DNA of 64,000 bases from DATFES01 sp035457725 (GCA_035457725.1 DATIBC010000092.1:5420-69419); one strand, 5' to 3'; numbered from the stretch's first letter, positions 9,311 through 18,148 are shown. Notes: generated by a model from the letters alone, not told the origin. Program-made: numbers and translations.

Positions 9311-9348
9311 AATTAATTACATGAAAAGTCATTAATTGAAAATTCATG
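9311..9348. promoter_or_regulatory. Overlapping palindromes, probable MarR operator
   Basis: The AT-rich gap between the NicX-like gene and the MarR gene holds two perfect inverted repeats: AATTAAT at 9311-9317 with ATTAATT at 9331-9337, and CATGAA at 9320-9325 with TTCATG at 9343-9348. Both stand out from GC-rich surroundings and have the size and position expected for a MarR-family dimer site controlling both directions. Binding is inferred. Confidence 0.65.
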
Positions 9349-9424
9349 TTTCGCCGTGACCTTGGCCGTGGTTTGATGGCGTGCGCGGTCGAATAGGCCG
9401 CCCCCAACTTCCAGGGCTGCGAGC

Positions 9425-9880
9425 GTGCGGTTTGTCGACGACTATCTTTCGTATCTCCTCGCTCGCGCAAGCCATCAGGTCGCGCGCGAATTCCACGCGC
9501 AATTGAAGCCACATGGGTTGTCGGTCGCCGAATGGCGGGTGCTGGCGACACTGGTCGACGGCGATGGGTTATCGTTGGGCGAGTTGGCCGATGCCGTCCT
9601 GTTCAAGCAACCGTCGCTGACCAAGGCGATCGACCGGATGGAGCGCGACGGGCTGGTCAAGCGCCTTCCAGGCGCCGGCGATCGCCGGCGTATTCGCATT
9701 GTGGTCACGTCGCGCGGAGCCGCCGCGGTGCGCGGCCTGTTGAGTCGAGCGAAGTTACACGAAGCACGGATTCTCGCCGCTTACCGGCCGGAGGAGGTTG
9801 AGAACGTAAAGCGCTTCCTGCGCGATCTCCTGATGCGCAGCGCCAAGCAGGAGGAAGGAACGGCGCGACGCCAACTATGA
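9425..9880 (+). CDS. MarR-family transcriptional regulator
   Basis: A 151-residue winged-helix regulator has helices flanking a central DNA-binding core: GLSVAEWRVLATL, then LSLGELADAVLFKQPSLTKAIDRMERDGLV as recognition region and the charged wing GDRRRIRIVVTSRG. It starts at GTG 9425 with only a weak ribosome site. Such proteins usually repress divergent catabolic genes and release DNA on binding an aromatic or CoA-linked ligand. The palindromic operator lies directly upstream and between it and the NicX-like gene. Its stop overlaps the start of gtrA by four bases (ATGA), although the function of that gene appears unrelated. Confidence 0.9.
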   Translation: MRFVDDYLSYLLARASHQVAREFHAQLKPHGLSVAEWRVLATLVDGDGLSLGELADAVLFKQPSLTKAIDRMERDGLVKRLPGAGDRRRIRIVVTSRGAAAVRGLLSRAKLHEARILAAYRPEEVENVKRFLRDLLMRSAKQEEGTARRQL

Positions 9881-10287
9881 CGAGGATCGGCGGGCAATTC
9901 ATTCGATTCGCCGTGGCGGGCGCACTGGCCGCCATCGCGCATTACGCGACGCTGATTGGCGCGGTCGAACTCGGCGGGGCGACCCCGTTGCACGCATCAC
10001 TTGCCGGCTACGTCTTCGGCGCGACGGTGAGCTATCTCTTGAATTACTATTTCACGTTCGCCAGTTCGGCCGCCCACCATTCAGCGCTGAGCAAATTCTT
10101 GATCGCAGCCGGGGTTGGCTTGCTTCTCAACGGAGCGATCATGGCGCTGCTCACCGGCCCATTCCCGATCCATTATGTTGTGGCCCAGATCGTCGCGACG
10201 GGCACAGTACTGGTCTGGAGTTTCTCCAGCTACCGGCTATGGGCCTTTCGCACCCCGTCGCAAAGCGACCGGTCGCCACGGCCATAA
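9877..10287 (+). CDS. gtrA: GtrA-family membrane protein
   Basis: A 136-residue polytopic inner-membrane protein has four hydrophobic segments (about 8-30, 38-60, 73-92, 98-120), the size and pattern of GtrA/PF04138. Characters such as YVFGATVSYLLNYYFTF and the terminal SYRLWAFRT are family hallmarks. GtrA proteins are thought to flip or help transfer undecaprenyl-phosphate-linked sugars made by a GtrB-like GT2. Such a GT2 lies at 12107-13099 and a GT39-like transferase between, so the three likely form one glycosylation route. It overlaps the MarR stop, so its translation may be coupled to that gene. Confidence 0.88.
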   Translation: MTRIGGQFIRFAVAGALAAIAHYATLIGAVELGGATPLHASLAGYVFGATVSYLLNYYFTFASSAAHHSALSKFLIAAGVGLLLNGAIMALLTGPFPIHYVVAQIVATGTVLVWSFSSYRLWAFRTPSQSDRSPRP

Positions 10288-10405
10288 ATCTCGGTTATAA
10301 CGCCGGTGGGGAAACGCGCGCTGGCGCCAACAGGGTTAACGCACCTTCGGCTAGTCCACCCGCCGGGCCGACGAATAACCTACCCGGTTGGGTCGTTGGG
10401 GGTAC

Positions 10406-12091
10406 ATGAACAGCACAACGGACGGCTGGGTCCACCTACGGCTCGCCTGGGCGGGACTGATCGCGGCTCTTCTGGTCATTGCCGCTACATTTCAGGATTA
10501 TGGCGTCACCTGGGACGAGTTCTATCATCGTGCCAATGGCAAGCACGTCCTCGCCTATTACGCGAGTTTTTTTGCCGATCGGACGGTTCTTACCTTTCAC
10601 AATCTGTACCTTTACGGCGGCGCCTTCGACGGCATCGTCGCGCTGTTCAATACCGTCTCCCCTTTCGGTTGGTTCGAGACATCGCATCTGACCAATGCGT
10701 TGGTCGGTCTGCTTGGCGTGGTGGGCTGCTGGAAGCTGACGGATTGCCTCGGAGGCCCTCGGGCGGCGCTGATCGCCGCGGCGCTGCTCTTGCTGACGCC
10801 GGTTTGGTACGGGCACATGTTCTTCAACCCCAAGGACATCCCGTTCGCCTCGGCGATGATATGGACCCTCTATTACGCCGCGAGGACGGCCGCTGCTTGG
10901 CCCGCCACCCCTTGGCGGATCACCGCCAAGCTGGGCGTTGCGCTGGGCCTCACCCTCGGCATACGCATCGGCGGCGTGATTGCGCTGGTCTATATGGCGG
11001 CGCCGTTCGCCGCATACGCCCTGGCGGACGCGTGGCCGCGCATGGGGGCGGCGGCGGCCCGCGACCTCGCGCGAATTCTTTTCCGGTCGTTTGTCCCTGC
11101 CGGTTTGATCGCCTACGTGGTCATGCTGGTTTGCTGGCCGTGGGCACAACAAGATCCGATCGGCCATCCGATATACGCCTTGCAGCTGTTTTCCAACATC
11201 GCCTGGAACATCAATGTTCTTTTTGAAGGGCGACTGGTCAACTCCATGAATTTGCCGGCGGATTATTTGCCGGTATATTTCGCGGTAAAACTCCCGGAGA
11301 CGATGCTCGCGCTGCTGGCGCTAGCGCTCCCCATCGCCATTGGCGCGACTGTTCGTCAGCTTCGTGCATCGGCCGACGCGCGGTTTCGCGGGTTCGCGAT
11401 GTTGGCCGCCGCAGCGCTGCTGCCATTCGTCTACTTCCTCGTCCAGCGGCCGGTGACTTATGATTCGATCCGCCACTTTCTGTTCGTCGTCCCGCCGCTC
11501 GCGGCTATCGCGGGGCTGACCGCCGATTGGATTCTCGTCCGCGCCGAGCGCGGTGGACGACCGGTCGTCGCCGGGTTGGGCGGCCTGCTGGGCATAGGAC
11601 TGGGCGCGCAGCTCTATGCGCTCGTCAGCCTCCATCCCGACCAATACGTCTATTACAACGCACTCACCGGCGGCGTGAAAGGCGCGGAGAACCGCTTCGA
11701 GCTGGACTATTGGGGCAACTCGTACGCCGAGGCGGTCGAGCTGCTGGTCGAGCAGTTGGAGCGCGAGCGCGAAAGCGGGGCGCCGGCGATTTCGTACAAG
11801 GTCGCCGTATGCTCCAGCGGCGTGTCGGCCAGTTATTTCTTCCCGCCCTACCTCGAATGGACCGGCAACGAGCTCGAGGCGGATTTTTACATTTCGACCA
11901 CGCGGCTTGATTGCGACGATTCGCTCGAGGGCGATCCGTTCATCACCGTCGAACGCGACGGCGCGGTCTTGAGCGTGGTCAAGGATCGCCGCCCGCTCAA
12001 GGCATTCCATCCGGAACGCCTCAAGGCGACGGGTCCCGCGGACGAGCGCGTGCATCCGGGTGCGATCAGCGACGCATCGATGATCCGCTGA
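10406..12091 (+). CDS. GT39/ArnT-like polyprenyl-phosphate glycosyltransferase
   Basis: A 561-residue multispanning membrane protein has about ten or more hydrophobic segments and a soluble C-terminal tail from about residue 430. The first periplasmic loop carries DYGVTWDEFYH, an acidic Asp-Glu motif as in GT-C enzymes of the PMT/ArnT class, and a later WYGHMFFNPKDIPF segment is typical of this subgroup. It should transfer a sugar from a lipid phosphate carrier to an envelope acceptor. ATG at 10406 is preferred (GGGGG close upstream); an in-frame TTG at 10388 adds six residues. It lies between gtrA and a convergent GtrB-like GT2. Confidence 0.8.
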   Translation: MNSTTDGWVHLRLAWAGLIAALLVIAATFQDYGVTWDEFYHRANGKHVLAYYASFFADRTVLTFHNLYLYGGAFDGIVALFNTVSPFGWFETSHLTNALVGLLGVVGCWKLTDCLGGPRAALIAAALLLLTPVWYGHMFFNPKDIPFASAMIWTLYYAARTAAAWPATPWRITAKLGVALGLTLGIRIGGVIALVYMAAPFAAYALADAWPRMGAAAARDLARILFRSFVPAGLIAYVVMLVCWPWAQQDPIGHPIYALQLFSNIAWNINVLFEGRLVNSMNLPADYLPVYFAVKLPETMLALLALALPIAIGATVRQLRASADARFRGFAMLAAAALLPFVYFLVQRPVTYDSIRHFLFVVPPLAAIAGLTADWILVRAERGGRPVVAGLGGLLGIGLGAQLYALVSLHPDQYVYYNALTGGVKGAENRFELDYWGNSYAEAVELLVEQLERERESGAPAISYKVAVCSSGVSASYFFPPYLEWTGNELEADFYISTTRLDCDDSLEGDPFITVERDGAVLSVVKDRRPLKAFHPERLKATGPADERVHPGAISDASMIR

Positions 12092-12106
12092 GGCCCGCCG
12101 CGGCAG

Positions 12107-13099
12107 TCAGCCCGGTCCGGCTTCTTCGAAGCCCCATGTCTCGGCGACGACATAGAGCGGGCGGCGTTTGACCTCCTCGAACACGCGTCCGAGATAGCCG
12201 CCGATTATGCCGAGCGTAAGAAGCTGCATGCCGCCGAAGAACAGCACCGCCACGATCAACGAGGCGTAGCCCGGCACGTCCACCCCTAGGATCAGCGTCC
12301 GCACGATGAAGAACGCACCGGCGGCGAGCGAGGCGAAAGCGATGACGGCGCCGATATATCCCCAGGCGATCAGGGGAAAGTTGCTGAACGCGGTGAGCGC
12401 GTCCGCGGCATAGTGAAACAAGCGCCCAAACCTCCATTTGCTCTTGCCGACGAACCGTTCGTCGGGGTCGAACTGCACGCCGACCTGACGGAATCCCACC
12501 CAGGCGAATATGCCCTTCATGAAGCGCGAACGCTCGGGCATGGTGTTGATCACGTCGACGACGCGCCGATCCAGCAACCGAAAGTCGCCGGCGTCGCGCG
12601 GCATCGAAACGTCGGACAGAAGATCGAATATCCGATAGAACATACGAGCCGAAAGCCGCCGCAATGGCGTATCGGCGGCGCGGTTGCGGCGAACCGCGTA
12701 GACCACGTCGAAGCCTTCCCGCCATTTGTCGACCAACGCCGGAATCAACTCCGGAGGGTGCTGCAGGTCGGCGTCGATCGGCACCACCGCGGCGCCGCCT
12801 GCGTAGCGCAGGCCGGCGGTTAGTGCCACTTCTTTGCCGAAATTGCGTGACAATCCGACGATCTTGATACGCGGCGATTCGGCTCGCGCGGCAAGCAACA
12901 GTTCGCGCGTACCGTCGGTGCTGCCGTCGTCGACGCACACGACCTCGTAGTCCAAGCCAAGCTGATCGAGGGTTGACAGCAATCGGCCGAAAAAGGACGC
13001 CACATTGGCTGCCTCGTTGAACATCGGCACGACGATGGAAATCGCAAGCGCGCCGGTTGCGGCGGTTTCCGGGACGTTCAAGCGTTTCGTGCCTCCCAT
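12107..13099 (-). CDS. GtrB/ArnC-like membrane-anchored glycosyltransferase family 2
   Basis: A 330-residue GT-A enzyme has ISIVVPMFNEAAN at the N-terminus, VDDGSTDGTREL, the metal-binding PIDADLQHPPE and, near the C-terminus, two transmembrane helices (about 235-260 and 275-300). This is the layout of DPM1/GtrB/ArnC enzymes that load a sugar from a nucleotide donor onto undecaprenyl phosphate. Start 13099 is chosen by similarity; the 44-codon extension upstream is not conserved in character and has no ribosome site. It converges with the GT39-like gene, leaving 15 bases between, and probably provides its lipid-linked donor. Confidence 0.88.
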   Translation of the reverse strand: MGGTKRLNVPETAATGALAISIVVPMFNEAANVASFFGRLLSTLDQLGLDYEVVCVDDGSTDGTRELLLAARAESPRIKIVGLSRNFGKEVALTAGLRYAGGAAVVPIDADLQHPPELIPALVDKWREGFDVVYAVRRNRAADTPLRRLSARMFYRIFDLLSDVSMPRDAGDFRLLDRRVVDVINTMPERSRFMKGIFAWVGFRQVGVQFDPDERFVGKSKWRFGRLFHYAADALTAFSNFPLIAWGYIGAVIAFASLAAGAFFIVRTLILGVDVPGYASLIVAVLFFGGMQLLTLGIIGGYLGRVFEEVKRRPLYVVAETWGFEEAGPG

Positions 13100-13199
13100 G
13101 CCGCGATCGGTTATTTTGCGCAATCGTGCCTGTAAGCTCCGGGCGCGGTCAATGGCGGTGGGTCCCGCCGGCACTCTGGCGTGAGGCGTGCGCCCGAAA

Positions 13200-14087
13200 A
13201 TGACCGATCCCCGCGCGTCGACGGCAATCATCCTGTGCGCCGACGATTACGCGATTTCGCCAGGGGTCAGCGCGGGTATTCGCGAGTTACTCGCCGCCAA
13301 GCGGCTTAGCGCGACGAGCTGCATGGCGGCAAGCCCTTATTGGCCCGACGAAGGGCCGCGATTGCGCCGGTTCGCCGATGACGCCGACGTCGGGATCCAT
13401 ATATCGTTGACCGGCTTGCCGCCGCTTGGGCCGATGCCGCGCATTGCGCCCGACGGAACCCCGCCGTCTTTCGGCTGGCTTACGCTCGCCGCCTACGCTG
13501 GCGCGCTTGACGCCGGTGAGATCGAAGCCGAGATCGGCCGTCAGTTGGACGCCTTCATGGGCGTGCTCGGGCGGCCGCCAGCGCATGTCGACGGGCATCT
13601 TCATGTCCACCAACTGCCAGTCGTGCGCGAGGCGGTGCTCGACGCGTTTCGTGCCCGCCTCGCTGGATCGGGCGCCTGGCTTCGAGTATGCGACGAGCCG
13701 CTGGCGGCGATAAGACAGCGCGCCGTGGCGCCTATCCGCGCCTCGGTGATCAGCGCGATGGGCCGCGCGCTTCGTCGCGAGGCGACTGCTCTCGACATTC
13801 CGACGAACCGGCGCTTCACCGGAGTGCAGAATTTCGATCCGCGGTCATCCTATCGGGCATTGTTCCGCCGCTTCATCGCCGACGCGCCTCCGGGCCTGCT
13901 CGTCATGTGTCACCCCGGCCACAGCGACCCAGCTCTCGCCAAGTTCGACTTGGTGGTCGAGAAGCGCGACGAGGAGAGCCGCTATTTCGCCAGCGACGAG
14001 TTCGTCTCCGACCTCGCCGAAGCCGGTTGCGCGATAGCGCGCTTCAAGGACGCACGCTTGCAAGGTATGTCCGCCGCCACGGGTTGA
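13200..14087 (+). CDS. ChbG/HpnK (YdjC) family carbohydrate deacetylase
   Basis: A 295-residue YdjC-fold hydrolase has the metal and catalytic motifs ILCADDYAISPGV near the N-terminus and HVDGHLHVHQLP in the middle, with CHPGHSD near 240. These enzymes remove acetyl groups from N-acetylated sugars; HpnK acts on hopanoid glucosamine and ChbG on chitobiose. ATG at 13200 is preferred to GTG at 13188 because a GAGG lies about a dozen bases upstream. No hopanoid genes are visible, but neighbouring glycosyltransferases suggest an envelope glycolipid substrate. Its last 44 bases overlap the convergent methyltransferase gene. Confidence 0.85.
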   Translation: MTDPRASTAIILCADDYAISPGVSAGIRELLAAKRLSATSCMAASPYWPDEGPRLRRFADDADVGIHISLTGLPPLGPMPRIAPDGTPPSFGWLTLAAYAGALDAGEIEAEIGRQLDAFMGVLGRPPAHVDGHLHVHQLPVVREAVLDAFRARLAGSGAWLRVCDEPLAAIRQRAVAPIRASVISAMGRALRREATALDIPTNRRFTGVQNFDPRSSYRALFRRFIADAPPGLLVMCHPGHSDPALAKFDLVVEKRDEESRYFASDEFVSDLAEAGCAIARFKDARLQGMSAATG

Positions 14088-14739
14088 AGCCGAAATTCGT
14101 CGGCCGCCGCTCGACGCTGTACCCCATCGGCCCGAGCAGGTCGATAAGCCGCCGTTCGTCATAGGTCGACAACCCGACCTTGCCGCGGACGCGGCGGTAA
14201 TCCGAGACCAGCGTTGCCGCCAGCCCTACCATGGCGCCGACGAGGAAGCCATGGCGCCAGGCTGTTCCGAGCAGTGAGCGAACGTCGGACGCCATTCCAG
14301 CGTCGGGCGGAATCACGTCGGCGAGCACCAGGACGCCGCCGGCTTTGAGAAGCCGTCGCCAATTGGCGAGGTGTCGGCGTAGTTCGTCCTCGGAGAGGTA
14401 CTGGATCACCGAGTTGACCACGATCCGATCGAGGCTCGCCGCCGGTAGAGCCCGATATGCCTCGTCGTCGAGCACCGCGATCGCGCGATCGTCGCCGAAA
14501 CGATCCACCAGGGTTCGGCGTACGCGCTCCGAGGAATCGTAGAGATACAGTCGCTCGACGCGCGCCGCGACGCGCTCGGCGTCAAGCGCCTCGCCGCAGC
14601 CGAAATCGAGCATGACGCAAGGTCCGACCGGCAACACGCTCACGATATCATCGGCAACCTGGCGATAATGCACGCTGCGGTGGCGATCGTTGACATAGAC
14701 GCGGTTCGCGCGATTCCAAAACTCACGCCACAACTCCAT
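14044..14739 (-). CDS. class I SAM-dependent methyltransferase
   Basis: A 231-residue Rossmann-type methyltransferase has motif I VMLDFGCGEALDAE, the acidic LYLYDSS that follows, an acidic DRIVVNSVIQYLS at motif IV and VLVLADVIPP at motif V. A hydrophobic stretch around 165-185 (HGFLVGAMVGLAATLV) may bind membrane. Start 14739 follows the nicotinamidase stop by 20 bases; the upstream frame to 14922 lies within that gene. Substrate is unknown; it may modify an envelope sugar or lipid, given neighbours to the left, or simply ride in the ushA-pncA transcript. Confidence 0.8.
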   Translation of the reverse strand: MELWREFWNRANRVYVNDRHRSVHYRQVADDIVSVLPVGPCVMLDFGCGEALDAERVAARVERLYLYDSSERVRRTLVDRFGDDRAIAVLDDEAYRALPAASLDRIVVNSVIQYLSEDELRRHLANWRRLLKAGGVLVLADVIPPDAGMASDVRSLLGTAWRHGFLVGAMVGLAATLVSDYRRVRGKVGLSTYDERRLIDLLGPMGYSVERRPTNFGFNPWRRTYLASVRP

Positions 14740-14759
14740 CGGACGTTGAGGCGTCCCGC

Positions 14760-15398
14760 TCAGCCGAAATCGGCCGTGCGCGCGATCGCCACTCCGGCCG
14801 CCCGCATTCGCGCCATCGCGGCGGCGAGCGAGCCGTCGAGATCGATGCCGCGGCACGCATCGGCGACCACCACCGCCGAGAAGCCTTCGCGTCGCGCATC
14901 CTCGGCCGAATAGGTGACGCAAAAATCGGTCGCCAGACCGACGATGAACAATCGCTTCAGGCCGCGTTCGCGCAGATATCCGGCGAGGCCGGTGCGGGTC
15001 GCGCGGTCGTTTTCGTAGAACGCCGAGTAGGAATCGATCTCGCGGCGGAATCCCTTGCGGATAACCAGCTCGGCGCGCGTCAGGTCAAGCCGAGAGTGAA
15101 ACGCCGCACCTTGGGTCCCCTGGACGCAATGATCGGGCCACAGGACCTGCGCGCCATAGGGCATTTCCGTCGTTTCAAACGGCGACTTGCCCGGGTGACT
15201 CGAGGCGAAGGAGAGGTGTCCCCAGGGGTGCCAATCCTGCGTCACCAATATGTGAGCGAAGCGCTCGGCGAGCCGGTTGATCGGCGACACGATGGCATCA
15301 CCGTCAGGAACCGCCAGGGCGCCGCCGGGGCAGAAATCATTCTGCACGTCGACGACGAGAAGCCCGTCGTCGTCGCGCGGCCGTATTTCGTCGGGCAT
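14760..15398 (-). CDS. pncA: nicotinamidase (isochorismatase-like hydrolase)
   Basis: A 212-residue cysteine hydrolase should convert nicotinamide to nicotinate for NAD recycling. Triad residues are visible as Asp17 in VVDVQNDF, Lys115 in IRKGF and Cys160 in GLATDFCV; metal ligands are Asp55 and His57 (QDWHPWGH) plus a nearby His. Start 15398 removes a 29-codon extension lying in the upstream nucleotidase gene. It is 13 bases from the end of that gene, so extracellular nucleotides, including NAD-derived ones, may be dephosphorylated and the nicotinamide moiety recovered. It might also be annotated bifunctional pyrazinamidase/nicotinamidase. Confidence 0.92.
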   Translation of the reverse strand: MPDEIRPRDDDGLLVVDVQNDFCPGGALAVPDGDAIVSPINRLAERFAHILVTQDWHPWGHLSFASSHPGKSPFETTEMPYGAQVLWPDHCVQGTQGAAFHSRLDLTRAELVIRKGFRREIDSYSAFYENDRATRTGLAGYLRERGLKRLFIVGLATDFCVTYSAEDARREGFSAVVVADACRGIDLDGSLAAAMARMRAAGVAIARTADFG

Positions 15399-15411
15399 CT
15401 TCGTTGGCGAA

Positions 15412-16941
15412 CTATTGCCGCTCGACGATGCGGCCCTCGACCATCGGCGCGACCTCGCCGCGCTGGGCGATGTAGTCCATGACAACCGACGCCATGAGCG
15501 TTCCGGCGCTCTTGTCGACGATCGCCTTGCCTTTGGTCAACGTGGCGTAGCCGTCGCCGCCCTCGAACATGTAGTCGTTCGTCGCCACGCGGTACTTGGC
15601 GCCGGCGTCGAGCGGCACGCCGGCCACCGCCACCTCCAGCACGCGCGCCCCCTTGGGCCGCTTGGCGTCGAAGGTGAACCGCATCCCCGAGACATGCGGG
15701 AAACGCCCGGCGCGATCTTCGACTTGGCTTACCCCTTCTTCGAGCGCTTGGCGCAGCTCGGCGCCCGAAAGCTCGATGAGAACAGTGATATTTCCGAACG
15801 GCAGCTCGGTGAGAACGTCTTTTCGCGTGAGCGTCGTACCCGGCTCGTAAGTGCGATCGCCGCGGATTCCGCCGCCGTTGGTGATCGCCACGTCGGCTTT
15901 GACGAAATCGCGGATGGCATCGGCGATAAGGTTGCCGATCGCCGCCTCGCGTTGCCGCACGGTCGCTCGCCGGCTGTCAAGCTCGACCGCGATCTTGCCG
16001 ACTGGAACTTTGAGATCGGCGTCGAGCTTGTCATCGTGCTTTTTGACGATCGCCGCGATCTCTGGGTCGGGCGCGACGCTCGCGGTGGTCAGGTAACGCC
16101 ACGTGGTCGGCCGGACCGTGACGCGCGTACCGCGTTCAGTTTTCTGCTTATCGACGTCAAATTCGGCGACGCCGAGATAATGCGCGTCGTACCCGGCCTT
16201 GAAGATGAATACGCCTCCCTCGTAGATCATCATTGGATCGTGGTCATGACCTCCGAGGATGATGTCGATGCCCTTGACCTGTTTGGCGAGCGCCCGATCG
16301 TCGGCAAGGCTGACATGGGTGAGTGCGACTATGACATCGGCGCCCTGGTCCCTGAGCTGCTTAACCATCGTTCGTGCCGTCTCGAGGACCGGCAAATACT
16401 TGACCGTGGCGCCGGTGTTCGAGAGGTGTTCGGTCTCTGGCGTGATCAGACCGAAGAAGCCGATGGTGATTTCGCCGACCTTGCGAATATGGCTGGCGTG
16501 CGTGTTTGGGAACAGTACACCGTCAGGGGCCGTCATGTTGGTGGCCAGCCAGGGGTAGCGCGATTCCGCCATCCGCTGCTTGAAGACTTCGATGCCGAAA
16601 TCGAGCTCGTGATTCCCGACCACCGCGACGTCCAAGCCGATCGCGTTGGTGAGTTCGATCATTTGCGCGCCCTTGGTGATACCCGACATCATCGACGAGC
16701 CGACCAGATCGCCGCCAAGCGTCGTGATCGCCTCGGGCGCCCGCGCGCGCTCCTGGCGCAGCAGCGTCATCAGCGGAGCGAAACCGCCGATTCCTTGCTT
16801 GGGGCTGATCTCGTACACGTCGTTCAGATGCAAAAAGGTGAGCTTGGCTTTTTGCGCCGCGGCGTTCGACACGCCAGCGACGACGATCAGCGCCGCGACG
16901 AACGCCGTCGCGACCCAATGACCACGGAATACCGAGCGCAT
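15412..16941 (-). CDS. periplasmic 5'-nucleotidase/2',3'-cyclic phosphodiesterase (UshA-like)
   Basis: A 509-residue exported metallophosphatase begins with a signal peptide ending about residue 29 (AAAQ). The Metallophos domain has FLHLNDVYE, GGDLVGSSMMSG, GNHELDFG and GGHDHDPM metal-binding motifs; the C-terminal substrate domain has TNGGGIRGD and ELPFGN. It should hydrolyse nucleotides in the periplasm to nucleosides. It is divergent from, and 220 bases from, the nucleoside ABC uptake operon, so its product is the likely substrate of that transporter. ATG at 16941 has GGTGGA upstream. Confidence 0.92.
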   Translation of the reverse strand: MRSVFRGHWVATAFVAALIVVAGVSNAAAQKAKLTFLHLNDVYEISPKQGIGGFAPLMTLLRQERARAPEAITTLGGDLVGSSMMSGITKGAQMIELTNAIGLDVAVVGNHELDFGIEVFKQRMAESRYPWLATNMTAPDGVLFPNTHASHIRKVGEITIGFFGLITPETEHLSNTGATVKYLPVLETARTMVKQLRDQGADVIVALTHVSLADDRALAKQVKGIDIILGGHDHDPMMIYEGGVFIFKAGYDAHYLGVAEFDVDKQKTERGTRVTVRPTTWRYLTTASVAPDPEIAAIVKKHDDKLDADLKVPVGKIAVELDSRRATVRQREAAIGNLIADAIRDFVKADVAITNGGGIRGDRTYEPGTTLTRKDVLTELPFGNITVLIELSGAELRQALEEGVSQVEDRAGRFPHVSGMRFTFDAKRPKGARVLEVAVAGVPLDAGAKYRVATNDYMFEGGDGYATLTKGKAIVDKSAGTLMASVVMDYIAQRGEVAPMVEGRIVERQ

Positions 16942-17161
16942 AATTATCCACCCCTGTCGAGCAGGCCTCACCGGCTGGCTATGGTACGCCGCCTGACGCG
17001 TCCCCTCGGGGGGCAGAGCCTACGACCGGCGATCACGCCCGGCAATGGGCTTCACGGCGGGGTCGCCCCTTCCGGCCGGCCAACCAAGGTTCTACTATCA
17101 CCGATCGTCGGCCGGCGGTCCTTTGACACCGGCGGCAAGAACCAACAGGGAGCCTGACCGG
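16942..17161. promoter_or_regulatory. Divergent control region, 5'-nucleotidase / nucleoside operon
   Basis: This 220-base gap separates leftward nucleotidase-pncA from the rightward salvage operon. It is GC-rich, with short inverted repeats such as GGCCGGCGG/CCGGC around 17080-17140. I could not recognise a purine riboswitch core or a clear promoter, and no regulator gene is adjacent. Confidence 0.35.
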
Positions 17162-18148
17162 ATGAAATCCCGCATCTGCGCCGCCGTGGCGGCGCTCGCC
17201 TTCGGCTTGGCCACGCCGGCCGTCGCGCAGGACTTCGCGCCCGCGGTCATTTTCGACATGGGCGGCAAGTTCGACAAGTCGTTCAATGAGGCGGCATACA
17301 ACGGAGCGGAGCGCTACAAAAAGGAATCCGGGACCGCCTACCGCGAGTTCGAGGTCACCAACGAAACCCAACGCGAACAGGCGATCCGCAACATGGCGCG
17401 CCGCGGCGCCACGATCATCATCTCGATCGGATTCGCCCAAGCGTCGTCACTGGAAAAGGTGGCGAAGGAATTCCCGCAAACCAAGTTCGCCATCATCGAC
17501 GCCGTAGTCGATCTGCCGAATGTTCAGTCCGTCGTCTTCAAGGAGCATGAAGGCTCGTTCCTCGTCGGCATGGCGGCGGCGCTCGCCTCCAAGACCGGCA
17601 AGGTCGGCTTCGTCGGTGGGATGGATATACCGCTAATTCGCAAGTTCGCTCTCGGTTATGAGGAGGGCGCGAAATACGTCAATCCGCAGGTGGAGGTTTT
17701 CCAGAACATGACCGGCACCACGCCCGCGGCGTGGAACGATCCGACCAAGGGCGGCGAGCTCGCGCGCAGCCAGTTCGATCGTGGCGCCGATGTCGTCTAT
17801 GCCGCCGCCGGCGCCACCGGCCTGGGTGTCCTCCAAGCAGCCAAGGATCGCGGCCGGCTGGCGATCGGCGTCGACAGCAATCAGAACCATCTTCATCCCG
17901 GGTCGATTCTCACCTCAATGATCAAGCGGGTGGATCTGGCGGTCTACGATGCGTTCAAAACCGCACGGGCCGGCACATGGAAGCCGGGCATCAAGGTCCT
18001 TGGTCTCGCCGAGGACGGCGTCGGCTACTCGCTCGACCAGTACAACGAGAAAATGCTGACGTCGGCGATGCGCGCCAAGATCGACCAGGCTCGACAGGAC
18101 ATCATCTCGGGCAAGATCAAGGTCACCGACTACACCGCGCGCAAGTGA
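17162..18148 (+). CDS. BMP-family nucleoside-binding protein of ABC transporter
   Basis: A 328-residue periplasmic binding protein starts MKSRICAAVAALAFGL with a signal peptide ending AVAQ at about residue 23. The basic membrane protein family signature is clear: VIFDMGGKFDKSFNEAAYNGAERY near the mature N-terminus, broken here by family-typical Asp and Phe residues, and AAGATGLGVLQAAKDRG mid-protein. Family members bind purine and pyrimidine nucleosides, as fits the downstream salvage enzymes. ATG 17162 follows AGGGAG by nine bases. It is the first gene of a nine-gene operon and overlaps the ATPase start by four bases. Confidence 0.92.
   Translation: MKSRICAAVAALAFGLATPAVAQDFAPAVIFDMGGKFDKSFNEAAYNGAERYKKESGTAYREFEVTNETQREQAIRNMARRGATIIISIGFAQASSLEKVAKEFPQTKFAIIDAVVDLPNVQSVVFKEHEGSFLVGMAAALASKTGKVGFVGGMDIPLIRKFALGYEEGAKYVNPQVEVFQNMTGTTPAAWNDPTKGGELARSQFDRGADVVYAAAGATGLGVLQAAKDRGRLAIGVDSNQNHLHPGSILTSMIKRVDLAVYDAFKTARAGTWKPGIKVLGLAEDGVGYSLDQYNEKMLTSAMRAKIDQARQDIISGKIKVTDYTARK

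Noticed and set aside
15277..17157. Plus-strand 626-codon frame
   Set aside because: Antisense to the 5'-nucleotidase, no recognisable domain; caused by codon bias.
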